From positions 1-64,000 of the forward strand of contig JACKIL010000007.1 in assembly GCA_020638525.1 (NCBI GenBank): a stretch of DNA of 64,000 nucleotides. The letters are read 5' to 3'. The notes beneath the pieces were generated by a model, which ran no database searches, had not been told where the DNA came from, and saw only the letters and a program-made list of their open reading frames with translations. Both the position numbers and the translations under genes were made by a program. This document shows positions 48,968-58,005 of this stretch, piece by piece. The first letter of the stretch is position 1; each line of letters starts with the position of its first letter. Source of the DNA: Caulobacterales bacterium. Lineage in GTDB: Bacteria; Pseudomonadota; Alphaproteobacteria; Caulobacterales; Parvularculaceae.

Positions 48968-49956
48968 TGCACGACCTCCAGATTGAGCGTGTCCTCGACT
49001 GCGGGCGAGAGCCCTTCGAGGAAGCGCCGAATGTCGTTCGCCGTTCTCTCAGGCGCTTCCTCCATGGGGAGGTGGCCGACATTTTCGTAGATGTACGTTT
49101 CCGTGTTCGAGATGCGCTCGGCGAAAGTCTCCGCCGCGCTCGCATAGATGAGCTGGTCGTCGGCGCCCCAGATGATGAGCGTCGGCGCAGCGATCTCGGA
49201 AAGGCGATCCGCAAATGGCGCTTCGCGATCGGTGACGAAGAGGTGCGGCGCGGCGTCCCGGTTGCTCGGCAGGCGCAGAAGCTCCCAGTAGCGGTCGATA
49301 TAAGCGTCATCGACGATGGCTTCATTCGCGACTGTTTGGCGAATGGATTTCTCGATGAGGCTGCGCGGCATGAAATTTCGCAAAAGGAAGCGGCCCCAGC
49401 TTGTGCGCGCCAGCTTGAAGCCGATATTGAGCGGCGGCGGTTCCTCGCCTTCGCGTAAGGGCGCGCCGGCGGCGTCGAGGAGGATCAGCGCATCGACGCG
49501 GGAAGGGTGGGCGAGCGCATAGCGCCACGAAACCCAGCCACCCATCGAATTGCCGCCAAGCACGAAATGTTCAACGCCGGTCGCTTGAGCGACGGCATCG
49601 ACCGCTTTCATCATTCCCTGTGCGGAATAATCATCGTCAGGCGATTGGCTTGATAAGCCATGGCCCGGCTGGTCATAGGTGATGATGCGGAACTCGCCGC
49701 CAAGTTGACCGGCGATCGGCTCGAAAGCCTGCAGCGACGAAGATGTGCCGTGGATGAGAATGATCGGCGTTCCGTCCGGATTGCCTTCGTCGCGGTAATG
49801 GATGCGAAGGCCGTCCGGCGTGACGGTGAATTTGGCGTCTTCCCCGCCATATTTGGCGAGCATCGCGTCCGGGTCAGTATCGGGCGTTCGCAGGAGGAAG
49901 AAGGCGCCGATCAGCGCCGCAACCAGGATGAGCGGTATCAGAAAGCGCTTTTTCAT
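48964..49956 (-). CDS. Alpha/beta hydrolase, exported or anchored
   Basis: The 330-residue protein has an N-terminal anchor (KKRFLIPLILVAALIGAFFLL) and a hydrolase fold: IILIHGTSSSLQAFEPIAG, FVLGGNSMGGWVSWRYAL with the nucleophile Ser in GNSMGG, then LIIWGADDQLIYASAA with the acid and ENVGHLPMEEAPE with the His. It resembles C-C hydrolases and haloperoxidase-like enzymes. The start at 49956 is 10 bases after the aroC stop; no strong ribosome-binding site is visible, so coupling is likely. Confidence 0.85.
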   Translation of the reverse strand: MKKRFLIPLILVAALIGAFFLLRTPDTDPDAMLAKYGGEDAKFTVTPDGLRIHYRDEGNPDGTPIILIHGTSSSLQAFEPIAGQLGGEFRIITYDQPGHGLSSQSPDDDYSAQGMMKAVDAVAQATGVEHFVLGGNSMGGWVSWRYALAHPSRVDALILLDAAGAPLREGEEPPPLNIGFKLARTSWGRFLLRNFMPRSLIEKSIRQTVANEAIVDDAYIDRYWELLRLPSNRDAAPHLFVTDREAPFADRLSEIAAPTLIIWGADDQLIYASAAETFAERISNTETYIYENVGHLPMEEAPERTANDIRRFLEGLSPAVEDTLNLEVVQ

Positions 49957-49966
49957 GCGCGGCAGT

Positions 49967-51064
49967 CTAGCCGCACTGCCCCCGGTGGAGAAGGGCGTGA
50001 TCTGCAAGAACGCAGGCCATCATCGCGACGCCGACGGGAACGGCCCTGATGCCGACGCAAGGGTCGTGGCGGCCCTTGGTGACAATATCCGTTTCTTCGC
50101 CCTGCCGCGTAATCGTCTTGCGCGGATTGAGGATTGACGAGGTCGGCTTCACCGCAAAGCGTGTGACAATATCCTGACCGCTTGAGATGCCGCCGAGAAT
50201 GCCGCCGGCCTTGTTAGAAAGGAAATGCGGCTTGCCGTCCTTGATACGAATCTCGTCTGCGTTTTCTTCGCCGGTCAGCGCAGCTGCTTTCATCCCGGCG
50301 CCGATTTCGACGGCTTTGACGGCGTTGATCGACATCATCGCGCTCGCAATATCGGCGTCGAGCTTTCCGTAGATCGGCGCGCCGAGCCCGGCGGGAAATC
50401 CGCTCGCGACAACTTCAATGACAGCGCCGAGGGATGAGCCCGCCTTGCGCGCGGTTTCGAGCGCGTTCTCCCATTCCTTCGCGGCAAGCGCATCAGGGCA
50501 CCAGAACGGGTTGTTTGTTATCTCGTTCCAGTCAAAACGCATGCGATCGATTTCATGCGGGCCGATTTGCACGAGGCAAGCTTTGATCTCGGCATCCGGA
50601 TAGAGCGATGCGAGCACCTTCTGCGCGACGGCGCCCGCAGCGACGCGCGGCGCCGTTTCGCGCGCGGAGGATCGCCCGCCGCCGCGATAATCGCGGAAGC
50701 CATATTTGGCGTCATAGGTGAAGTCGGCGTGGCCGGGGCGATACTTGTCGCGAATGTCGGAGTAGTCTTTGGAGCGCTGGTCGACATTTTCGATCATCAG
50801 GCTGATCGGCGTTCCGGTCGTGCGCGGGCCGCCCGTGCGGTCGTCCTCGAAGACGCCGGAGAGGATTTTCACCTGGTCCGGTTCGCGGCGCTGCGTGACG
50901 AATTTCGACGTGCCGGGTTTTCGCAAGTCGAGCGCGGCCTGAATGTCGGCTTCGGTGAGCGCAAGGCCCGGCGGGCAGCCGTCGATGACGCAGCCGATCG
51001 CGGGACCGTGGGATTCGCCCCAGGTCGTTACGCGAAACATCCGTCCGAAACTGTTCAGTGACAT
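49967..51064 (-). CDS. aroC: Chorismate synthase
   Basis: The 365-residue FMN-dependent enzyme makes chorismate from EPSP, the branch point for aromatic amino acids, folate and quinones. It has all three family signatures: MFRVTTWGESHGPAIGCVIDGCPPG, the middle DFTYDAKYGFRDYRGGGRSSARET, and the late GRHDPCVGIRAVPVGVAMMA. ATG 51064 is set by AAGGG; the frame is open for 29 more codons upstream but without similarity. Together with maiA and dxs it marks ordinary core metabolism. Confidence 0.97.
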   Translation of the reverse strand: MSLNSFGRMFRVTTWGESHGPAIGCVIDGCPPGLALTEADIQAALDLRKPGTSKFVTQRREPDQVKILSGVFEDDRTGGPRTTGTPISLMIENVDQRSKDYSDIRDKYRPGHADFTYDAKYGFRDYRGGGRSSARETAPRVAAGAVAQKVLASLYPDAEIKACLVQIGPHEIDRMRFDWNEITNNPFWCPDALAAKEWENALETARKAGSSLGAVIEVVASGFPAGLGAPIYGKLDADIASAMMSINAVKAVEIGAGMKAAALTGEENADEIRIKDGKPHFLSNKAGGILGGISSGQDIVTRFAVKPTSSILNPRKTITRQGEETDIVTKGRHDPCVGIRAVPVGVAMMACVLADHALLHRGQCG

Positions 51065-51165
51065 CAATACCCTTGAGGCGCTGCGCCGGCTGTGAGAGGC
51101 CATTATATAGACATTCGCCGCCCCCATAAGGTTAACGAGGGCGCGAGACAAGCGAAGGAGAGGGC

Positions 51166-51828
51166 ATGACCCGCGCGCCGTTCATTCCGCCGAGCCCCAG
51201 CGAAGAAGCCTATTCGGCGGACGCCGATCAGGGCGAGGTCTTCACGAAAGACGAGCCCTTCGAGCTTTTCTCGCAGTGGCTTGCGCTCGCGGCGAAGTCC
51301 GAGCCGAACGATCCGAACGCCATGGCGCTCGCGACGGCGGACAAGGACGGGCTTCCCGATGTCCGCATGGTGCTCCTCAAGGATGCAGACCCTTCGGGGC
51401 TCACTTTCTACACCAACACGGAGAGCGCGAAGGGCCGCCAGCTTGCCGAGAACCCGAAAGCGGCGATTGTCTTCCACTGGAAAACCATCCGCCGGCAGGT
51501 CCGCTTTCGGGGAACAATCGCGCAGGTGAAGCCTGAGGAGGCGGACGCCTATTTCGCGACGCGCGCCCGCGGCTCGAAAATCGGCGCCTGGGCCTCAGCC
51601 CAGTCGCGTCCGCTCGAGGGACGCTTTGCGCTTGAAAAGCAGGTCGCGGTCAAAGCCGCGCATTTCGGCCTCGGCGAGGTGCCGCGCCCGCCGCACTGGA
51701 CGGGCTTTCGCCTGACGCCGCTGCAGATCGAATTCTGGGTGAACCGGCCGTTCCGCCTGCATGACCGGTTGCAGTTCACGCGGAGCGACGCCAGCGCGCC
51801 GTGGACAACGCGCCACCTCTATCCTTGA
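51166..51828 (+). CDS. pdxH: Pyridoxamine 5'-phosphate oxidase
   Basis: The 220-residue FMN enzyme oxidises PNP or PMP to PLP. Blocks are PNAMALATADKDGLPDVRMVLLKDADPSGLTFYTN, KAAIVFHWKTIRRQVRFRGT and the C-terminal signature PHWTGFRLTPLQIEFWVNRPFRLHDR with the FMN- and substrate-binding residues. AAGGAGAGG precedes the ATG. Its promoter lies in the 101-bp divergent gap to aroC. Confidence 0.96.
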   Translation: MTRAPFIPPSPSEEAYSADADQGEVFTKDEPFELFSQWLALAAKSEPNDPNAMALATADKDGLPDVRMVLLKDADPSGLTFYTNTESAKGRQLAENPKAAIVFHWKTIRRQVRFRGTIAQVKPEEADAYFATRARGSKIGAWASAQSRPLEGRFALEKQVAVKAAHFGLGEVPRPPHWTGFRLTPLQIEFWVNRPFRLHDRLQFTRSDASAPWTTRHLYP

Positions 51829-51904
51829 TTGACGAATTACTTTCGCGGCGCATGCGTGTATAGACTCTCTGCTGGGCGAAGATTCAATCCAGTAGGGGGA
51901 GCGG

Positions 51905-52426
51905 ATGCACATTCTTATTGCAGTTCTTGGCGCGGCCGCTGCTGCATTCTGGGCGTTCACCTATTTTACGCGTGCGGCGCAGGAAGGCCGCGAGGCCTTC
52001 AATGATGTTCGCGGGATGATCCGCGGCGGAAAATGGTCGCGCAAAGTCGGCCAGCGCGTCATTGAGAACCTAACTGACCCGCGTGAGGCCGCCGCAGTGG
52101 TGCTCTGTCAGATCGCGGTCTATGACGGCCCGATCACCGACCGACAGAAGGCGGCGATCCTCGGCGAAATGCGCGGCGCATTCCACGCGGATGAGGAGAC
52201 GGCGGAAGGGTTTTATGCGTTCGCGCGCATGGGCCTCGGCGAAATCAACGATGCTGCGAACAGCCTGAAGAAAATCGTTCGGCCGATCGCTGATGCGTGC
52301 AGCGAGGATGAAAAACGCCAGTTCGTCGAAATGCTTGCGCGCATCGCGCAAATCGAAGGGCCGGTTTCGGATATTCAGCGCCGCCTTATAGACGGCGCGA
52401 AACTCATCCTTCTGCCGCCGCGCTAG
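51905..52426 (+). CDS. TerB-like protein with N-terminal membrane helix
   Basis: The 173-residue protein has one hydrophobic segment at the N-terminus (ILIAVLGAAAAAFWAFTYF), then a TerB/tellurite-resistance-like helical domain: AAAVVLCQIAVYDGPITDRQKAAILGEM with the Asp-Gly-Ile/Pro-Ile-Thr element, and EMLARIAQIEGPVSDIQRRLI near the end. The TerB fold binds metal ions in related proteins. No ter operon is present, so a resistance role is not implied. It ends convergent with the MBL gene; their stop codons share four bases. Confidence 0.7.
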   Translation: MHILIAVLGAAAAAFWAFTYFTRAAQEGREAFNDVRGMIRGGKWSRKVGQRVIENLTDPREAAAVVLCQIAVYDGPITDRQKAAILGEMRGAFHADEETAEGFYAFARMGLGEINDAANSLKKIVRPIADACSEDEKRQFVEMLARIAQIEGPVSDIQRRLIDGAKLILLPPR

Positions 52427-53349
52427 AGCGCGCCCCGGCTGACAAAGCGGTATTCGCCCCTGAGCGCCGGCGCGCCGTCCGTTTCGACGGCGCCAGCCTC
52501 GACCAGCCTGATCAGATGCGCATAGACATTCAGCGCCGCTGCGCCATGCAGGCGCGGATCGATGTCGGCGTACATCGCCGCCACGATTTCCTTGATGCGC
52601 AAGCGGCCCTTCTTGAGCTGCTCCATGATCTGACCGTCACGCATGCGCCGGTGCGCGCGCACCGCCCTCACGAAAGGCTTCGGCTTCAGAATGGGCGCGC
52701 CATGCGTTGGCAGATAAAGCGCGTCGTCACGTTCAAGGAGCTTTTCAAGGCTGGCGAGATAGGCGCCCATATCGCCGTCGGGCGGCGCGACGACGCTCGT
52801 CGCCCATCCCATAATGTGATCGCCGGTGAAGAGCGTGTCTTCTTCGCGAAGCGCGAAACACAGATGATTTGAAAGATGGCCGGGCGTCGCAACCGCGCTC
52901 ATTTTCCAGCCATCGCCTTCGATGACGTCGTTGTCGTTGAGGACGTGATCCGGCGCGAAGCGATAATCGGCGCCTTCGTCGAGCGCGGGCGCGTCAGTCG
53001 AGGGATCGCGAACCGGATGCGGGCCAGCCGCGTAAATGGGCGCCTTCACGCGCTCGGCGAATTTGCGCGCGCCGCCGCAATGGTCGCTATGCGTATGCGT
53101 GACGAGCACATGGCTGACGCGGCCGGGCCCTACCGCTTCGACGAGCGCATCAATATGCGCGTCAATGTCCGGCCCCGGATCGATGACGGCGAGCTCGTGC
53201 GCGCCTTCCTTGCCGATGATGTAGGTGCCGGTGCCCGTATAGGTGAACGGACCCGGATTTTTCGCGATCACCCGGCGGACAAGCGGCGAAAGCTGCGCGG
53301 GCTCGCCATAGCCGAATTGAAAATCCTTGATGAACGGAATGTCCGTCAC
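52423..53349 (-). CDS. MBL-fold hydrolase, LACTB2-like
   Basis: The 308-residue metallo-beta-lactamase-fold protein has the zinc motif VTHTHSDHCGG (HxHxDH), the HLSNHLCFAL block, TGDHIMGWAT with a further ligand, and YLPTHGAPI. A C-terminal winged-helix-like region (HRRMRDGQIMEQLKKGRLRIKEIV) is as in LACTB2, a nuclease, and related ribonuclease-like hydrolases. No signal peptide, so it is cytosolic. It is preceded on the same strand by the ATP-grasp gene 25 bases away. Confidence 0.87.
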   Translation of the reverse strand: MTDIPFIKDFQFGYGEPAQLSPLVRRVIAKNPGPFTYTGTGTYIIGKEGAHELAVIDPGPDIDAHIDALVEAVGPGRVSHVLVTHTHSDHCGGARKFAERVKAPIYAAGPHPVRDPSTDAPALDEGADYRFAPDHVLNDNDVIEGDGWKMSAVATPGHLSNHLCFALREEDTLFTGDHIMGWATSVVAPPDGDMGAYLASLEKLLERDDALYLPTHGAPILKPKPFVRAVRAHRRMRDGQIMEQLKKGRLRIKEIVAAMYADIDPRLHGAAALNVYAHLIRLVEAGAVETDGAPALRGEYRFVSRGAL

Positions 53350-53374
53350 GCGTCCTGTTCTCTATCTGCGAGTT

Positions 53375-54349
53375 TCAGGCGGAAAGCCGCGCGTCGACGA
53401 GTTCGGCGAAAGCGGCGGCGAGACCGCGCATGGCTGCCAGTTTCTCCTGGCCGGAAAGCGCCGAAGGCGGGCCCATATCCGTCTTGTTTGCATCGACTAT
53501 GTAGATGCGACCGTCTTCCCGGTCGCGCAAGACGTCGAGGCCGCCAAAATCGAGCGCCATCGCAGCGGCGAATTCGGTGATCTTCGCCTGTTCGCGCGTG
53601 GACAGCATCACATCCGCGGGAACGAGATCGACGCGGTGGTTTTCGTTGGAGAAGCGCAAGTCCCGCACGCGGCGCTTCAGATACACGAAGGGAATCTTGC
53701 CGCCGACGACCGGCGTTCTGATGTCGACGAATTCCTTGCCGTCGAACGTATTGTCGACAAGGCGTTGGTAGACGAGATCGCGAGCCGGCGATGCGAGCGG
53801 GCATTCGACAATGCGCCCGTCATGCTTTCCGTTCGCTTCCGACTTTTCGACGGCGCGCCCCTTATGGGTGAGCGGATCGATGGAGAGGCTATAGCCGAAC
53901 ACCTCTTCAAAGCGCCGTGCGACGACGCTCTTCCTGATGTCGCTGCAGCCGACATTGAACGCGGGCTTGTTCGACGGGGCGAGGCGCGGCGCCGTCAGGA
54001 ATTCGCGGTCCTCGAAATAGAAGTGAAGGTCCGCTTCCGCCGGATCATCGACGATCTTCACATCGGCGAGCTGGCAGACCGGCCAGATGGCGTAATAGGG
54101 CTTAGGCTTTTTCGGAAAGAATGAAATGCGCGCACGTGGCTCGCGGCCGCGCATGATGCGCGAGGCGCGAAGGCCCTGCACGATGCCGATGAAGCTCGCA
54201 ATGCGCCAGGCGTCCCGGAAGAAGCCCGTCGTTAACGGGATTTGCGCGCCCGTTTCCTTCGCGATGATCTGGTTGCCGTTGATCTCGAAGTCGCTGAACA
54301 ACGCCCTGCACCCTTGGGTTAGCGTACCGCCCCCTGACGCTTTGAGCAT
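53375..54349 (-). CDS. ATP-grasp family protein, function unknown
   Basis: The 324-residue protein shows ATP-grasp features: a lid-like HDGRIVECPLASPARDLVYQRLVDN, and the C-terminal metal site MALDFGGLDVLRDREDG followed by IYIVDANKTDMGPPSA, where Asp, Glu/Asp and Asn line up with the Mg ligands. The N-terminal 120 residues contain a Lys/Pro-rich segment, SFFPKKPKPYYAIWP, that I do not recognise. ATP-grasp enzymes ligate a carboxylate to an amine or thiol; the partners here are unknown. ATG 54349 is used, without a good ribosome-binding site. Its divergent neighbour encodes a small secreted protein. Confidence 0.7.
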   Translation of the reverse strand: MLKASGGGTLTQGCRALFSDFEINGNQIIAKETGAQIPLTTGFFRDAWRIASFIGIVQGLRASRIMRGREPRARISFFPKKPKPYYAIWPVCQLADVKIVDDPAEADLHFYFEDREFLTAPRLAPSNKPAFNVGCSDIRKSVVARRFEEVFGYSLSIDPLTHKGRAVEKSEANGKHDGRIVECPLASPARDLVYQRLVDNTFDGKEFVDIRTPVVGGKIPFVYLKRRVRDLRFSNENHRVDLVPADVMLSTREQAKITEFAAAMALDFGGLDVLRDREDGRIYIVDANKTDMGPPSALSGQEKLAAMRGLAAAFAELVDARLSA

Positions 54350-54458
54350 GGCTTCATTTGCGATGACAAGAAAATAAACTCGTCGCGATGGAGAGGCGGC
54401 CGGGCGCAAATTAACGCTCTGGCGGCCCATCCGGCCCGGGGCTTGCGATGCCCCCGCC

Positions 54459-54803
54459 ATGTGTTTCATTCGCAAACAACTCGTGATCGGGCTTGGGGCG
54501 ATGTCAGCGGCTGCGCTTCTTTGCGGCGCGGCATTGGCTGGCGACGCGACCGCGGGCGGCGTGGCGGCAGGCGAGAGCCAGGGCGGGGTCACTGACCGCG
54601 CATTCATCTCTGCGCCGCCGAACTGGAGCTATGTCGTCGAGCGCGAGCCGGGCAGTTTTCTCGACTGCGGCGAGGGCATGGATGCGCGCATGACCGACGA
54701 AGACGGCCGCGATCTCGCCGCGCTGCGTTGCGGCGTCACTCTGACCGAGACGATCGCAATCCCCGCCGCCGCCCAAAGCGCGCGCATCATCATCCATTAC
54801 TGA
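54459..54803 (+). CDS. Small secreted protein with two cysteines
   Basis: The 114-residue protein has a signal peptide (LVIGLGAMSAAALLCGAALAG; cleavage likely after ALA). The mature part of about 85 residues has FLDCGEG and LRCGVTL, two Cys probably joined in the periplasm. I recognise no family. It is divergent from the ATP-grasp gene across 109 bp. There is no evident ribosome-binding site before ATG 54459; ATG at codon 15 would shorten the signal but is less likely. Confidence 0.6.
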   Translation: MCFIRKQLVIGLGAMSAAALLCGAALAGDATAGGVAAGESQGGVTDRAFISAPPNWSYVVEREPGSFLDCGEGMDARMTDEDGRDLAALRCGVTLTETIAIPAAAQSARIIIHY

Positions 54804-54824
54804 TCGGACTTAAGGCCGAGAGGC

Positions 54825-55259
54825 CTAGCCTCGGGCGAGCGCTGCGAGGCGCGGCGCGATCCCCGAAATATTGTAGCCGGCGTTCGCGGCTTCCTGGAGA
54901 ATCTCCATCGCCGGCGCGCCGGCGCGGGCCTTCGCGCACGCTCTCAAAACGGTCGAGCGCGTTCCAGTCCGGCAATAGGCGAGCACCGGCCCCTGACCGG
55001 CGGACACCGCCTTGTCGAACGCGTCGAGGCAGGCTTCCGTGAAGTTCATTCCGGCCATTGGTATCGCGACATAGTTGATGCCGCAGGCCTTCGCCGCCGC
55101 TTCGATCTCGGCGCCCCTGGGCTGACCGAACTCTTCGCCGTCAGGACGATTGTTGATGATGACTTTGACGCCTTGCGCCGCCGCTTCCCGCACATCGTCC
55201 GGCGTGATTTGCGGAGCGACGAAAAAGCCGTCGGCGAGTTCGATGAATTTGTCCGTCAT
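54825..55259 (-). CDS. TIGR01244/DUF442 phosphatase-like protein
   Basis: The 144-residue protein is a beta-lactamase hydrolase-like (Blh) domain related to protein tyrosine phosphatases. It has VKVIINNRPDGEEFGQP and the P-loop LAYCRTGTRSTVL with the nucleophilic Cys and Arg. It is the same domain that in other bacteria is fused to an MBL sulfur dioxygenase. Here it stands alone. The substrate is unknown; a sulfide/persulfide role has been proposed for relatives, which I cannot confirm here. Confidence 0.85.
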   Translation of the reverse strand: MTDKFIELADGFFVAPQITPDDVREAAAQGVKVIINNRPDGEEFGQPRGAEIEAAAKACGINYVAIPMAGMNFTEACLDAFDKAVSAGQGPVLAYCRTGTRSTVLRACAKARAGAPAMEILQEAANAGYNISGIAPRLAALARG

Positions 55260-55354
55260 GAGAGATCCTTCGAGAAGAGAGCCGGAAGCAAGACAGTAGC
55301 GCGGGGACGGCGCGATGAGTAGTTTACGAAGACAACCATTCAGGGGAACAGCAG

Positions 55355-55777
55355 ATGCCCGCCATGCCGCCTTTCCATCTGGCGATACCGGTCGACGATC
55401 TCAAGACTGCGGAGGCGTTCTACGGAGATCTCCTCGGCTGCCCGCGAGGGCGCCGGTCCGATGACTGGATCGATTTCGATTTCTTCGGCCATCAATTGGT
55501 GACGCATCTTTCGCCGGCCGCCTGCAGCGCGGCGCCTTCGAATGATGTCGACGGCGAGAACGTGCCTGTGCGGCATTTTGGCGTCGTCATCTCGCCCGCC
55601 GAGTGGGAAGGGCTCGCCGAGCGGCTTCAGGGCGCAGGCGCGGACTTCATCATCGAGCCGACAATCCGCTTCAAAGGCTCGCCCGGGGAGCAGGGGACGT
55701 TCTTCATCCGCGACCCCGCTGGCAACGCCCTTGAATTCAAGTGTTTCGCCGACATGAAGCAGCTCTTCGCCGTATAG
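55355..55777 (+). CDS. VOC/glyoxalase-like protein
   Basis: The 140-residue vicinal-oxygen-chelate protein has paired beta-alpha-beta modules: PFHLAIPVDDLKTAEAFYGDLLGCPRGRRS, then VRHFGVVISPAEWEGLAERL and TFFIRDPAGNALEFKCF. The His in PFHLAI, the His of VRHFG and Glu in LEFKCF are the likely metal ligands. The family covers glyoxalases, dioxygenases and resistance proteins, so function is open. CAGGGGAACAGCAG precedes the ATG. A bidirectional terminator follows. Confidence 0.85.
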   Translation: MPAMPPFHLAIPVDDLKTAEAFYGDLLGCPRGRRSDDWIDFDFFGHQLVTHLSPAACSAAPSNDVDGENVPVRHFGVVISPAEWEGLAERLQGAGADFIIEPTIRFKGSPGEQGTFFIRDPAGNALEFKCFADMKQLFAV

Positions 55778-55790
55778 AGCGCGTTCATAA

Positions 55791-55831
55791 AAAGACCCGC
55801 GAAGAGGCGCGCCTCATTCGCGGGATTCTTT
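55791..55831. terminator. Bidirectional terminator between VOC and hicB-like genes
   Basis: CCCGCGAA (55796-55803) pairs with TTCGCGGG (55817-55824). Between them GAGGCGCGCCTC is itself self-complementary, giving a long stem with one bulged A. On the plus strand ATTCTTTG follows; on the minus strand TCTTTTTAT follows. It can therefore end both convergent transcripts. Confidence 0.85.
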
Positions 55832-55872
55832 GTGGCCGAGACGGCGGAAAACGCCCCGGCTATCGCAAGACG

Positions 55873-56061
55873 TCAGCTCGCCTGAGCGAGTGGCTGCTCG
55901 CGCGGACGCCATTCGGCGATCGCGGCCTTGATATTGGCCAGCGTTTCTTCTTCCGTGCTGCCCTCAACGACGCATCCGTCGAGGCCGATCGCATAAGCGA
56001 GAAAGCCTTCGTCGTCGCCGTCGAGCGGACGGATAAGGATGTAGCTGGGTCTCTGGGTCAT
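55873..56061 (-). CDS. HicB-like antitoxin-fold protein, orphan
   Basis: The 62-residue protein has the HicB N-terminal pattern: SYILIRPLDGDDEGFLAYAIGLDGCVVEGST, then EEETLANIKAAIAEW. This is the partial RNase H-like fold of HicB antitoxins. The usual C-terminal DNA-binding extension is lacking and no hicA (a small RNA-binding toxin gene) lies next to it on either strand, so it is not a complete toxin-antitoxin pair. It may be a remnant or a regulator. Confidence 0.6.
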   Translation of the reverse strand: MTQRPSYILIRPLDGDDEGFLAYAIGLDGCVVEGSTEEETLANIKAAIAEWRPREQPLAQAS

Positions 56062-56183
56062 GTTGCGACTCCTTCAGAGCGGAACGCATACACTCCAACA
56101 AGACTCTTAACAGATCATGCGTATGGTTAACGAATCGCTGACAGATAAAGCGATTCGCCCCCATCGTCCGGCCCCCTCACGTT

Positions 56184-57875
56184 TTATTCCGTGGACGCTT
56201 CGTAGACGATCTCGCCGTCGACCACCGTCATCACCGGTTCGACCTTGAGGATCTCCTCAGCGGGGATCGTCATGATGTCCTTCGAGAAGACGGTGAAGTC
56301 GGCGCGCTTGCCGGGGGCGATGACGCCGAGCTCTTCTTCCTGGAACGATGCATAGGCCGGCCAGACGGTGAACATCTTCAGCGCTTCGGCGCGGCTGACG
56401 GCCTGTTCGGGATGCCAGTTTTCATCCGAATATCCGTCAAGGCTCTTGCGCGCGACGGCGGCGTAGAACTCGATGCGCGGATCGCCGCGTTCGACCGGCG
56501 CGTCAGTGCCGCCAGCGATGATTGAGCCCGTGTCGATCAAGCTCCGCCAGGCATAGGCGCCCGCGAGGCGATCAGCCCCGAGGCGCGCCGGCGCGAAATA
56601 AAGATCGCCGATCGCATGCGAGGGCTGCATCGACGGAATGACTCCGAGCTCCGCAAGGCGCGGAATATCGTTCGTATCGAGAATTTGCGCATGTTCGATC
56701 CGCCAGCGCAGGTTCGTCGCTTCGGGATGCGCCGAGAATGCTTCGTCATACCAGTCGAGGACAAGACGGTTGCCGCGATCGCCGATCGCGTGCGTGCAGA
56801 TCTGCACGCCGGATGAGATCGCTTTTTCGAAGAGCGCTTCGGCTTCCTCTTTCTGCATGAGCATGAGGCCGCTCGTCTCTGGCTGGTCGGAATAGGGCGC
56901 AAGCAGCGCCGCACCGCGCGATCCGAGCGCGCCGTCGACATAGAGCTTGATCGCACGCGTGATGACGTGATCGTTCGCGCTCTTGCGCGCGCCGTTCTTT
57001 GCGAGGGCTTCGAGGCCTCCCTGATCGAGCGCAATGTAGACGCGCAGCTTCAGCGAGCCGCCGTCGGACATTTCTTCAAGGATCGGCGCATCATCGGGAT
57101 CGACCGACATGTTATGAACGCCAGTCCATCCATAGCCCGTATAGACTTCGCTTGCGACGTTATAGGCTTCGCGCTTTTGCGCTGCGGTCGGTTCCGACAG
57201 AAGCCCGCCGACCAGATTCATCGCGTTGTCGATGAGCATGCCGGTCGGTCGTCCGTTCACGTCCTTTTCGATCCGGCCGCCGGTCGGATCGGGCGTGTTC
57301 TCATCAACGCCTGCAGCGGCGAGCGCAGCGGAATTCGTAACAGCGGCGTGACCATCTGCGCGATAGAGAATGACGGGATTGTCCGCGCTCATCGGATCGA
57401 GATCGTCGCGGTTCGGAAAGCGGCCCTCGGGCCAGCCGGTCTCGATCCATCCGCGGCCATAAACGAGCGCGCCAGGTTTCGTCTCGGCGACGTTCGCCGC
57501 GACGATATCGACAAGTTCCTCGACCGAGCCGACGCCTTCAAGGTTGAGCGTGAGTTCGCGCATGCCGATGCCGAGGAGGTGCGCGTGCGAATCCGTAAAT
57601 CCCGGATACATCGCGGCGCCCTTGAGATCGATAATTCGCGTCGACGGACCAATGAGTTTGTCGATCTCGGCGCGCGCGCCAGCCGCCTCGATCACCCCGC
57701 CTTTGACGGCCACGGCTTCGATCGTCGGCTCGGCGTCGAGGGCGGTGTAAATCGGGCCGCCGAAGAAGACCGTGTCAGCGCCGGCGGGGGCAGGCGCGCT
57801 CTCGCGGGCGCAGGCGGCGAGGGCTATGCCCGCAAGCGTCAGGACGGCAAGATTTGTAAATCGGATCAAGGACAT
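56184..57875 (-). CDS. Amidohydrolase lipoprotein, YtcJ type
   Basis: The 563-residue protein starts with a lipoprotein signal (LIRFTNLAVLTLAGIALAACARE; lipobox LAAC) followed by a metal-dependent amidohydrolase (composite-domain, YtcJ/AepA type). Metal ligands are in PGFTDSHAHLLGIG, VDGALGSRGA, CTHAIGDRGNR, HAQILD, and AGGTDAPVE. It probably hydrolyses an amide or urea-like substrate in the periplasm. CAGGAG lies ahead of ATG 57875 and an upstream in-frame extension is disfavoured. The tRNA-Pro gene follows on the same strand's upstream side. Confidence 0.9.
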   Translation of the reverse strand: MSLIRFTNLAVLTLAGIALAACARESAPAPAGADTVFFGGPIYTALDAEPTIEAVAVKGGVIEAAGARAEIDKLIGPSTRIIDLKGAAMYPGFTDSHAHLLGIGMRELTLNLEGVGSVEELVDIVAANVAETKPGALVYGRGWIETGWPEGRFPNRDDLDPMSADNPVILYRADGHAAVTNSAALAAAGVDENTPDPTGGRIEKDVNGRPTGMLIDNAMNLVGGLLSEPTAAQKREAYNVASEVYTGYGWTGVHNMSVDPDDAPILEEMSDGGSLKLRVYIALDQGGLEALAKNGARKSANDHVITRAIKLYVDGALGSRGAALLAPYSDQPETSGLMLMQKEEAEALFEKAISSGVQICTHAIGDRGNRLVLDWYDEAFSAHPEATNLRWRIEHAQILDTNDIPRLAELGVIPSMQPSHAIGDLYFAPARLGADRLAGAYAWRSLIDTGSIIAGGTDAPVERGDPRIEFYAAVARKSLDGYSDENWHPEQAVSRAEALKMFTVWPAYASFQEEELGVIAPGKRADFTVFSKDIMTIPAEEILKVEPVMTVVDGEIVYEASTE

Positions 57876-58005
57876 CGGGAGCGTCTCCTGGATTGGAAGG
57901 CGGCGTCGGGCGAGCGGCAAGGTAAACGAGCCCGCGCGAATACAGAAACGGCGAGGGCAGAGGCGCGCCCGAGCCGGTTTCGACAGCTCGGCAGGTTTCA
58001 ACAAT

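Noticed and set aside
55873..56130. Complete hicAB toxin-antitoxin pair
   Set aside because: I checked all frames beside the HicB-like gene for a HicA of about 60 residues with its conserved His and saw none.
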